DNA from: JAABRU01 sp050180235
GTDB lineage: Bacteria > Desulfobacterota > Desulfobacteria > Desulfobacterales > Desulfococcaceae
Direction of reading: 5' to 3'
NCBI GenBank assembly: GCA_050180235.1
Contig: JBFXEJ010000059.1
Span: forward strand, 1-36,599
Length of the DNA stretch: 36,599 bases
Shown here piece after piece: positions 30,550 to 36,599 of this stretch. The translations under genes and the position numbers were made by a program. Within the stretch, counting starts at the first letter, position 1, and each line of letters opens with the position of its first letter. The notes under the pieces are model-generated. The model saw nothing but the letters and a program-made list of their open reading frames with translations, had not been told where the DNA came from and made no database searches.

Positions 30550-31691
30550 CGGATCATTATCCTTTTTCCATCGCTTAATTTCTCATAAGAATCTGCAATA
30601 ACCATATCATCCGGAGACAAACCTTCTGCAATTTCGCTCAGATCAAAACCTGTTAATCCGAATCTGACTTCTTTCCACACGGCTTTTCCGTTACTTGCAA
30701 GATAAACGCCGGGGATATTGTTACGCCAAACGATCATCCGGGAAGGGATTACGGGAACACCGGATTTTCTGCCGGTTTCAATATACACTTCAGCCCGCTG
30801 TCCCACAGCCCAGTTGCCGGGAAGATGATCTGTGCGGACATCCACCAGAAACTCACGGGTTTCCCGATCAGCCTCACGTCCGAGCCGAACCACTTTACCC
30901 GGATAGGATTTGGAAGGTTCTGAACGGAATACGATTCTGGCAGCCTGATCCGGCGCCAAACCGGACATGGCAGATTCATCCACCCATGCCGATACCCACA
31001 TTTCATCGGTTGCGATCAAATCAAAAACTGATGCGCCCGGAACCGCGATATCGCCTGCCTCCATGCTGCGGCGGACGATCAGACCGTCAAAGGGGCTGAG
31101 TATTTCCGTATTTTCAAGTTCTGACTTATGATAAAGAAGATTTTTTTCCGCTGTTACAATCTGCAGCATGGCCTCGGTAATCGCTGCCAACGTTTTTGAC
31201 AGATCTGCCTCTGCTATTGAAAGATTTTCACGGGTTTTCTCCAAATCAGCCTGGGAAATGCCCCTGGATTCCCATAATTTCAGATGTCTCTGATAATCCT
31301 GTTTTGCCTTTGAAAGCACAGCTTTGGCTCTGGCCTCATCGGTTCTGACACGTTCTGCGGTTGCCTTTGCCGCATTGAGCGATGCCTCGGCAATATTCAC
31401 CTTTCCGATCAGTTCCCTGCTGTCCAGAACAGCCAGAATCTGTCCTTTTTTTACATAAGTATTCTGATCAGCCAGTATTTGTGTCAGACGTCCCTGAATT
31501 TTCGCTCCCACCGCAGTGCGGATACGCGCCTCCAAAGTTCCTGTTCCCATAACTTCTGCAATGACCTGCCCTTCTGAGACCCGGTAAACCGAAACCGGTA
31601 CCGGCTTAAACCCGATTCGGTAAATGACAAATCCGGCTGCTATCATCACAGCAGCCCATAATACAATTTTGCGGTTTATCAGGAATTTCAT
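30546..31691 (-). CDS. Membrane fusion protein of ABC exporter (HlyD/DevB type)
   Basis: A 381-residue periplasmic adaptor: an N-terminal membrane segment (about 8-25), a lipoyl-like half (GAKIQGRLTQILADQNTYVKKG), a long coiled-coil hairpin (about 100-185, rich in A, K, E, L) and the second lipoyl half (ILSPFDGLIVRRSMEAGDIA). A beta-barrel domain (about 225-300) follows. The C-terminal segment ends LSPDDMVIADSYEKLSDG. This layout is that of HlyD/MacA/DevB adaptors, which link the inner-membrane permease to an outer-membrane channel. AGAGGA precedes the ATG. It overlaps the permease gene by ATGA and follows the ferredoxin gene by 64 bp on the same strand. Confidence 0.9.
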   Translation of the reverse strand: MKFLINRKIVLWAAVMIAAGFVIYRIGFKPVPVSVYRVSEGQVIAEVMGTGTLEARIRTAVGAKIQGRLTQILADQNTYVKKGQILAVLDSRELIGKVNIAEASLNAAKATAERVRTDEARAKAVLSKAKQDYQRHLKLWESRGISQADLEKTRENLSIAEADLSKTLAAITEAMLQIVTAEKNLLYHKSELENTEILSPFDGLIVRRSMEAGDIAVPGASVFDLIATDEMWVSAWVDESAMSGLAPDQAARIVFRSEPSKSYPGKVVRLGREADRETREFLVDVRTDHLPGNWAVGQRAEVYIETGRKSGVPVIPSRMIVWRNNIPGVYLASNGKAVWKEVRFGLTGFDLSEIAEGLSPDDMVIADSYEKLSDGKRIMIR

Positions 31692-31755
31692 GGAGCTATC
31701 CTCTTCTCTTTGATATTAAAAAACCGGGATCGGAATTGACCCCGGCGCGGACTTC

Positions 31756-31950
31756 TCATTCTTCCCGGTAAATACATTCCGCAGGACAGGCATCCATTGC
31801 TTCCTGAATACAGTCCTCGGCCCATCCCGATTCCATAATCACTTTGGCTTTTTCTGCGTCTTCGTCAAACCCGAAAATATCGGGACAAAGCTCTGCACAG
31901 CTTTGACATCCGATACATTTTTCTGTTTCAATAACAACTTTTCTGCTCAT
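31756..31950 (-). CDS. Small 4Fe-4S ferredoxin
   Basis: A 64-residue protein. The start at 31950 follows AGGAG; codons further upstream overlap the cupin gene and are not part of it. It has the pattern CIGCQSCAELCP near residues 12-23 and a distal ACPAECI near the C terminus. This fits single-cluster (or one cluster plus partial) bacterial ferredoxins such as those of sulfate reducers: C-x2-C-x2-C plus a remote Cys before Pro. It is strongly acidic between them (DEDAEKAKVIMESGWAEDC). Its place between a cupin gene and an ABC exporter is unusual; electron transfer to an unknown partner, or redox sensing, are both possible. Confidence 0.92.
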   Translation of the reverse strand: MSRKVVIETEKCIGCQSCAELCPDIFGFDEDAEKAKVIMESGWAEDCIQEAMDACPAECIYREE

Positions 31951-31978
31951 TGTTTTTCTCCTCTTCAGCATAATCCCG

Positions 31979-32299
31979 TCATATTGGCGGAGCAATCGTA
32001 ACCAGAACCCGCATGTCTGTTTTTGCTTTGATTCCATGCGGGTCACGAATATCCGAAATCAGAACATCGCCCGGATTCGCTGGAAAACTCATGCTGTCTT
32101 TGCCCAGAAACTCACCACAGCCTTCCAGAACCGCTATAGACAACTGCCCATCAGTATCATGGGAATGAATCGGCAATTCCTGCCCTGCCCTGAAATTGAA
32201 ATTGATGATTTTGAAATGCTCTGAATCATGAACCAGCAGTTTCTTCAAGCCTTTATCGCTGAAACTGTTTTCCCTGAATACTTCTATACGTTTAATCAT
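31979..32299 (-). CDS. Cupin-domain protein
   Basis: A 106-residue single-domain cupin. The first metal-binding motif is visible as PIHSHDTDGQLSIAVLEG (His-x-His with a downstream acidic or Gln residue). The second is in PGDVLISDIRDPHGIKA, with the His in DPHGI. The start at 32299 has AAAGGAG upstream. A 30-codon frame that overlaps its start by ATGA lies directly upstream. Proteins of this type bind a metal or a small molecule and often act as sensors or isomerases; nothing here shows which. It is the first well-supported gene of the probable operon with the ferredoxin and the ABC exporter. Confidence 0.85.
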   Translation of the reverse strand: MIKRIEVFRENSFSDKGLKKLLVHDSEHFKIINFNFRAGQELPIHSHDTDGQLSIAVLEGCGEFLGKDSMSFPANPGDVLISDIRDPHGIKAKTDMRVLVTIAPPI

Positions 32300-32388
32300 A
32301 CATTTTTCTCCTTTCCAGTGAAACCCTTATGATAAATTTTGATGCCCTGATGCCAGTCTTTTAACTGCTGAGTCGCTTTAGCTTTCAT
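32296..32388 (-). CDS. 30-residue small ORF translationally coupled to the cupin gene
   Basis: ATG at 32388, 30 codons, with an AGGG at the expected distance upstream. The product is basic, MKAKATQQLKDWHQGIKIY followed by HKGFTGKEKNV. Its TGA overlaps the cupin ATG (ATGA), and the cupin ribosome binding site lies within its last codons. It may be a true small protein or a leader peptide that sets expression of the operon. Could also be chance. Confidence 0.45.
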   Translation of the reverse strand: MKAKATQQLKDWHQGIKIYHKGFTGKEKNV

Positions 32389-32456
32389 AATTTTTTTCCC
32401 TGTGTATGGTTTTCCGTTCTTTTTCCTGCGAAAAAAAACGGAGAGAAAAACGGTTA

Positions 32457-32536
32457 GGACTTGTAAAAAAATAATCTGTGCAATTTTCCTGCCCGGAAAC
32501 CCTCAGGGTTTGGAACAATTTATTTTGATACAGCCC
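32457..32536. repeat. Miniature inverted-repeat element, family 8 (copy 2)
   Basis: An 80 bp copy in the opposite orientation to the one at 27268: GGACTTGTAAAAAAATAA to TTATTTTGATACAGCCC, with the AACCCTCAGGGTTT core. It is flanked by TTA on the left and TAA on the right, so the duplication is not exact. It lies between the leader hairpin and the small ORF. Confidence 0.7.
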
Positions 32537-32551
32537 TAAGCAGGGAACCAT

Positions 32552-32625
32552 AAATTTTCGGATATAAATTTTTCAGAAAAACCGGATTTTTACGGAAAAA
32601 TCCGGTTTTTTATATCTGAAAATTT
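32552..32625. terminator. Large two-tier hairpin upstream of the cupin/ferredoxin/exporter operon
   Basis: The inner stem is 15 bp perfect (AAAAACCGGATTTTT, four-base loop, AAAAATCCGGTTTTT). An outer stem of 17 bp (AAATTTTCGGATATAAA with TTTATATCTGAAAATTT) has one wobble position. It resembles an intrinsic terminator on either strand. It may end the 517-residue gene, or act as an attenuator in the operon leader, since a possible promoter lies just before it. Confidence 0.75.
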
Positions 32626-32670
32626 TCAGTCGGATATTTATCTGTTTAACCCATTTGATTCAGTTCTGCA

Positions 32671-32684
32671 TTGATTTAAATCAA
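32671..32684. promoter_or_regulatory. FNR-type palindrome
   Basis: TTGATTTAAATCAA is a perfect match to the TTGAT-N4-ATCAA site bound by FNR/CRP-family oxygen and redox regulators. It lies 372 bp upstream of the cupin start and past the end of the previous gene. A weak -10-like GATAAAT on the minus strand, about 35 bases downstream, would put the site near -41. No regulator gene is in the window. Confidence 0.55.
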
Positions 32685-32804
32685 GTTTTGTCTTTTCAGG
32701 ATGATTTGGTTCGATTTATACTGATATTTTTAAATTTATAAATCAATATTTTATTTAAAATCAGTGTGGTCATGTACTACCCAATTTTTAAAACTGCTCT
32801 GATA

Positions 32805-34358
32805 TTACCTGACAGCTACCTTTCCCTGCAATAAGCGGAAACAGTCTGCTGCCAGTTCCTTTTTCCACGCTCCTGCCTTTAATTCCCCGGAGGTCAGAAC
32901 ATCCGGCACAGTTTCAGACAGACCTGCGATATGTGCCTCACGAACCGTAAGTGACAGCATCTGTTCAATATTTTTTGCATTTATTCCTCCTCCTGCAATA
33001 ATCTCAGCAGGTCCTGCCGGAATCAGATACTGATCTGCCATCTTTGTCATTACTGCCAGCATTCCTGAAAGATAGAAATGTGTGGGAACTCCTGAAACAA
33101 AATCCGCTGCATAATCATAACCTGATGAATGCAGGGCAGTTGCAAGACCCCGCTGAATAGCCGGAAGATATTCACTTTGAAAATATCCCCCGGTACAGAC
33201 AAGACCCCTGGCAAAGGAAAGTGTGAGAAAACAGGTGAAAAGAGAAGGGATAAGCCTTCTGTTTTCCAGATATTCCAGTATGGATTCCGGTATGCAGGGC
33301 AGTTCAAAGCGCTTATGACGGTCATCAGTTCCTGCAAGAATTTCCCTGTTATATTTGTCTGTTTCAATGGAAAGCGGTATTCTTCTGCCGGCCTCATCAA
33401 TCCCCCAGAAAAAAACGGTTCCGCATCCTTCAGACAGGCTTTGCTGTGTATTGTCACCTCCGCTTCTTTGTGCAAGGCTTTTTTTTATCCAGCATCCGTT
33501 CACTCCATCCAGGTGATCCAGTATTTCTTTCCTGAGAGCGGGATCAAACATGACACACCGTGCAAGACTTTCCGGATTTTTCAAATCATATGACAGCAGC
33601 ATGGCCGTAATTTTTTCAATTTCAAGATAAATCAGTTCAGGACCTGCATCCGGTTCTGAAAAAAGTTTTTTCCAGATTCTTGTGTTCATAACAACCGTCT
33701 GCTGCGAATAATCCGGCAGAGACAGTACCAAATCCGCATTATAGTCTTCCTGAAATATCCTGTCCATTACATCAGCAGTATCAGGATGAATCTGTTTCTC
33801 CTGAAGCATTTTTTTCAGGCGTGAACCGGCTCTGCTGATCATGTTCCTATCAAAACACGGGGCAGTGCCTGCCAGCCTTCTTTTGAAAGAATCCGGAAAT
33901 ACAGGCAGTTTCAAAGGCATATGCTCCAGATTTCCTATACTCACATGATAAAGCAAAACTCCTCTGGGATATGTCAGATTGTTCAGTGGGACATTGCCAA
34001 AGGAAAAAACCGGGACAGTTGCAGCAGGAAAACCGCGTTTGACAGCATTTATTGAAAAAAGCAGCATGCTATGAACAGATTGGGAAAAATATTCAATGCC
34101 AAGATGACTTGAAGTGAGAATCACAGGGCATTTTTCAAGATCACTGACAGCTTTTTTGGCAATAATTTCTCCCAAAAGCGGAGCTGCATAACGGTATATC
34201 ACATCAAAAAAATCATCGCGGGGCTGAAAGGATGGCAGGGGTTTGAGAATAAATTTCTGCAGGTATGCGGAAAGTGGTTTGTCTCCGTGTTCCTGTATGG
34301 CACGGTTTACAGGCGGAAGTTTCTGACATGCAATCTCAAGAAAATGTTCTGCTGACAT
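32805..34358 (-). CDS. 517-residue protein of unknown function
   Basis: I chose the ATG at 34358, which follows AAAGGA; a TTG at 34397 lacks a ribosome binding site. No known family is recognised. Recognisable local features are CPVILTSSHLGIEYF (about 77-91), PVFSFGNVPLNNLTYPRGVLLYH (about 115-138), FWGIDEAGRRIPL (about 332) and a late Gly-rich segment EIIAGGGINAKNIEQML (about 457-473). There is no signal peptide or membrane helix, so it is probably cytoplasmic. A conserved mixture of His, Asp and Gly-rich loops suggests an enzyme. It is AT-richer than the core genes and follows a GNAT-like gene by 137 bp on the same strand. Confidence 0.7.
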   Translation of the reverse strand: MSAEHFLEIACQKLPPVNRAIQEHGDKPLSAYLQKFILKPLPSFQPRDDFFDVIYRYAAPLLGEIIAKKAVSDLEKCPVILTSSHLGIEYFSQSVHSMLLFSINAVKRGFPAATVPVFSFGNVPLNNLTYPRGVLLYHVSIGNLEHMPLKLPVFPDSFKRRLAGTAPCFDRNMISRAGSRLKKMLQEKQIHPDTADVMDRIFQEDYNADLVLSLPDYSQQTVVMNTRIWKKLFSEPDAGPELIYLEIEKITAMLLSYDLKNPESLARCVMFDPALRKEILDHLDGVNGCWIKKSLAQRSGGDNTQQSLSEGCGTVFFWGIDEAGRRIPLSIETDKYNREILAGTDDRHKRFELPCIPESILEYLENRRLIPSLFTCFLTLSFARGLVCTGGYFQSEYLPAIQRGLATALHSSGYDYAADFVSGVPTHFYLSGMLAVMTKMADQYLIPAGPAEIIAGGGINAKNIEQMLSLTVREAHIAGLSETVPDVLTSGELKAGAWKKELAADCFRLLQGKVAVR

Positions 34359-34495
34359 ATGGCAAATTTTATCCTTTGTTTGGTAAGCAGACAACAATAA
34401 ATTTTCAGTTATAAAAGTAGGATAAGCTTCCAGCTTGTGCCTTAGGGGTTGCCCCTACATTACTCAGTATCAGAAGTACCATTATCCACTACCCT

Positions 34496-35308
34496 TTATT
34501 TCATCTGATTTGGGATTGCTGCTTTATTTTTTTTAAACATTACCAGCACTGCATCCTTTGGATTTACCCCCAGGGCTTTTGCCAGTCTGTCCTCTCTTCC
34601 GTTTTTTTCCCAGGGATTAAAATCCTGAATTTCTTCCTGAAGATTTTTTCTTACCATCAGAACTGTCAGATTTCTGACAGCCTCATGCACTTTTTCCCAA
34701 TCCCCGTCAACAAGTCCCGCATATGTTTGTCTGAACGAATTGATGGCAAAATCCAAGTCTTTGTATGGAACAGTGACAAGAATTTCTTCCCCATCCTTTT
34801 TCATCAGTTTCGGATATACATCATAACCGCTTACCAGTCCTTTTTCAACAAGTTTGACGCGGGAATGAAGAGCTGAGGATTGGGTGCTGGTGGTGAACAG
34901 CACATCCGGCTGCAGTTCCAGTAATTTAACTCCGATATACTGACCAATGCCATAACTCTGATATTCAGGCAAAACCGCACTGGAAATCAGATAAATTCCG
35001 CTGATGATTTTAACCTCATACTCGAATTTTCCGCAGTTGCATATATTGGCGGCGATGAGTCTGCCGCTTTCATTTTTGAAAAAAATCGCCTGCCTGCGGA
35101 AACTGCCGCTGCCTGTGGTAAAATAGTCATCAATATAAATTTGCCTTGTATATTCAGGCAGTTTGGGAAAGGCCGAAAGATGCAGTTCTTCAATGGCAGT
35201 CCTTAACTGTTTTTTCTGATCCGCAGTCTGAAGAAGAATCTGATCCGTCATAAGCACTTCTGTACTGATTGCACAGCCATTTATTTTTATTATATTATTT
35301 TCATTCAT
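34496..35308 (-). CDS. GNAT-like acetyltransferase domain protein
   Basis: 270 residues; the ATG at 35308 has GGGAG about ten bases upstream. The GNAT core lies at about residues 30-165: ICNCGKFEYEVKIISGIYLIS, then SAVLPEYQSYGIGQYIGVKLLEL, in which V-L-P-x-Y-Q-x-x-G-I-G is the acetyl-CoA pyrophosphate-binding motif. After about residue 165 there is a C-terminal extension without recognisable family that ends in a lysine-rich stretch. The substrate is unknown. It is probably co-transcribed with the 517-residue gene, since nothing but a small hairpin lies between them. A family 6 repeat element covers its upstream region. Confidence 0.7.
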   Translation of the reverse strand: MNENNIIKINGCAISTEVLMTDQILLQTADQKKQLRTAIEELHLSAFPKLPEYTRQIYIDDYFTTGSGSFRRQAIFFKNESGRLIAANICNCGKFEYEVKIISGIYLISSAVLPEYQSYGIGQYIGVKLLELQPDVLFTTSTQSSALHSRVKLVEKGLVSGYDVYPKLMKKDGEEILVTVPYKDLDFAINSFRQTYAGLVDGDWEKVHEAVRNLTVLMVRKNLQEEIQDFNPWEKNGREDRLAKALGVNPKDAVLVMFKKNKAAIPNQMK

Positions 35309-35329
35309 GTAAGATTTTCTCCCTTAATA

Positions 35330-35467
35330 ACTGATGTTACGCACTGCGGTCATACCGGCGAAAGCCGGTATCCGGAACATGTTGATATTACCGGATTCCT
35401 GCTTAGGCCGGAATGATGGTCAAAAATAATAACTCCCTGATTTTTGAAAGAGTGGCGTAACATCAGT
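35330..35467. repeat. Miniature inverted-repeat element, family 6 (copy 2)
   Basis: ACTGATGTTACGC to GCGTAACATCAGT, with the CATACCGGCGAAAGCCGGTAT hairpin near the left end. It lies 22 bp upstream of the GNAT-like start codon. The stretch 35309-35621 holds nothing else I can name. Confidence 0.8.
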
Positions 35468-35621
35468 TATAGTAAAACATCTTTATCGGCTCCATATCTG
35501 CTCTCCTTCCATCCCGGAAATTCTGATTTGGAAAAAAGGGAAAGATATTTTTTATTGCTACGGCTTTGTTTCTGTGCAATTCTTATGATGAGATCCGGGA
35601 AAGCAGATCAAAATTATCAGT

Positions 35622-36458
35622 TCACTGCCCGGAATGCTTACAGGTTATCGGGTTGTCGGCATGGATTTCCATTACCGGCCTTCCAATGAGTTCGGACAAC
35701 GGAATAATGGAAAAACCTTTTTCTTTTATTCCCCGCAGAAGCCTGTCTGTTTCATGCAGCCATTCACAAAGGCGATGCTCTGATTCGGGGTATATATCGT
35801 GAAGCAGAATAATATCGTCCGGTTTTATCCTGCGGAGGATTCGGGCAGCCATACCTTTGATCCACCGGTTTCCACCGTCCGGACCGCGGCGGCTGAAATT
35901 GACAGCATAAAGTCTGTTTTTCCGCAGGACATTCCAAAGCCGGGGATTGGTGATACCCACAGGCGGCCGGAAAGCATATGTCTGTATGCCGCAGTTTTCC
36001 AGTATCTGCCGGGTTTTTCCGATTTCATGTTCCAGACTGCTGATGCTTTTGAGCATAATCAGGTTGTCATGACTGTAGGTGTGATTGCCCACCGAATGTC
36101 CCATGACAATGATTTCCCGGATCAGATCCGGATATGATTCTGCGTTTTTTCCGCATACAAAAAAGGTGGCGCTGCATCCGTGACAGGCAAGCAAACGGAG
36201 CAGTCCGGGTGTAGACAGGGGATCCGGTCCGTCATCAAAGGTCAGAGACACGGCGTTCTTTCCGGTGCGGCCCCGGATGATTACAGGAAGAAAAAAAGCG
36301 AATCCGGGCAGAAACGGGGCTACAGCGCAAAGCATCACGAATAAGACCAGCGGCACAGCAGCGAACCGCAGATCAATATATGATAAAAGGATGGCAGCAA
36401 TCCCTGCTGCCATTCCGGTTTTTTCCGCCAAAGACAATTTTGCCATGCTTTCTGCCAC
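35622..36458 (-). CDS. Membrane-anchored polysaccharide deacetylase (NodB domain)
   Basis: 278 residues; the GTG at 36458 follows AGGA at good spacing, and an ATG four codons later is also possible. Two N-terminal hydrophobic segments (about 14-31 and 33-62) are followed by a NodB-type deacetylase domain: motif 1 SLTFDDGPDP near 76-85, motif 2 GHSVGNHTYSH (His-x3-His zinc ligands) and motif 3 FRPPVG. Late motifs are RRGPDG and ILLHDIYPE. All catalytic features for a metal-dependent carbohydrate esterase 4 enzyme are visible. It probably removes acetyl groups from an envelope glycan in the periplasm. It stands alone in this window. Confidence 0.9.
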   Translation of the reverse strand: MAESMAKLSLAEKTGMAAGIAAILLSYIDLRFAAVPLVLFVMLCAVAPFLPGFAFFLPVIIRGRTGKNAVSLTFDDGPDPLSTPGLLRLLACHGCSATFFVCGKNAESYPDLIREIIVMGHSVGNHTYSHDNLIMLKSISSLEHEIGKTRQILENCGIQTYAFRPPVGITNPRLWNVLRKNRLYAVNFSRRGPDGGNRWIKGMAARILRRIKPDDIILLHDIYPESEHRLCEWLHETDRLLRGIKEKGFSIIPLSELIGRPVMEIHADNPITCKHSGQ

Positions 36459-36497
36459 TTCTTTAATCCTGAATGCCGGACAATCCTTACAGTAGTC

Positions 36498-36599
36498 GGT
36501 AGTGGGCCAAATCCGTTGATAAGGTCTCCCCTCCCCTGAGGGAGGGGCAGGGGGAGGGTGAAAACATCACTGATTATCCCCCTCCCCTGACCCCTCCCA
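36498..36599. repeat. Miniature inverted-repeat element, family 3, cut by the window edge
   Basis: It begins GGTAGTGGGCCAAATCCGTT, followed by CCCCTCCC-type inverted repeats as in the copy at 12078. The right end is outside the window, so the expected 8 bp duplication of CAGTAGTC cannot be checked. Confidence 0.8.

Overview
This window looks like a chromosomal segment of a Gram-negative anaerobe, most likely a sulfate-reducing Desulfobacterota (Desulfobacterales type). The basis is the ftsE-ftsX-envC-ctpA-divergent polysaccharide deacetylase block, a one-module ADP-forming acyl-CoA synthetase with a GNAT tail, a small 4Fe-4S ferredoxin, a dockerin-like domain, and a very high load of short inverted-repeat elements. 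This assignment is inference. I saw no rRNA, tRNA, CRISPR array, full-length transposase or phage module.

Layout. 1-1.5 kb: the 3' end of a secreted dockerin-domain protein and an inner-membrane protein of unknown function. 1.6-7.0 kb (minus strand): cell-division and peptidoglycan block, ftsE, ftsX, envC-like, S41 protease and divergent polysaccharide deacetylase. The genes overlap or nearly touch, except that ftsE and ftsX are separated by about 220 bp holding a hairpin element. 7.3-13 kb (plus strand): UPF0316 protein, a transglutaminase-like TgpA protein, an exported protein, an HD-domain protein and a flavin reductase-like protein. 13-15.7 kb: an AT-richer patch of small unknown genes, each followed by the same repeat module. 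15.7-20.7 kb (minus): a repeat-tailed PD-(D/E)XK-like protein, a REC-PAS-PAS-GGDEF-EAL protein, an RlpA-like protein and a 38-residue membrane protein. 20.9-25.2 kb (minus): acyl-CoA synthetase/GNAT and GapN-type aldehyde dehydrogenase, overlapping by 4 bp. 25.8-28.3 kb (minus): three exported proteins (tyrosine-rich repeat, Spy/CpxP-like, triple BON). 28.6-32.4 kb (minus): a probable operon of small ORF, cupin, ferredoxin, membrane fusion protein, ABC permease and ABC ATPase, preceded by a perfect FNR-type palindrome and a large hairpin. 32.8-35.3 kb (minus): a GNAT-like protein and an unrecognised 517-residue protein. 35.6-36.5 kb: a membrane-anchored polysaccharide deacetylase.

At least eight families of miniature inverted-repeat elements lie between genes. 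Several copies keep visible target-site duplications (3 bp TTA/TCA in one family, 8 bp in two others), and two copies are nested inside other elements. The most unusual coding observation is that the RlpA-like protein and the GGDEF/EAL protein, which are unrelated, begin with the same roughly 28-residue leader, and their Shine-Dalgarno regions match as well.
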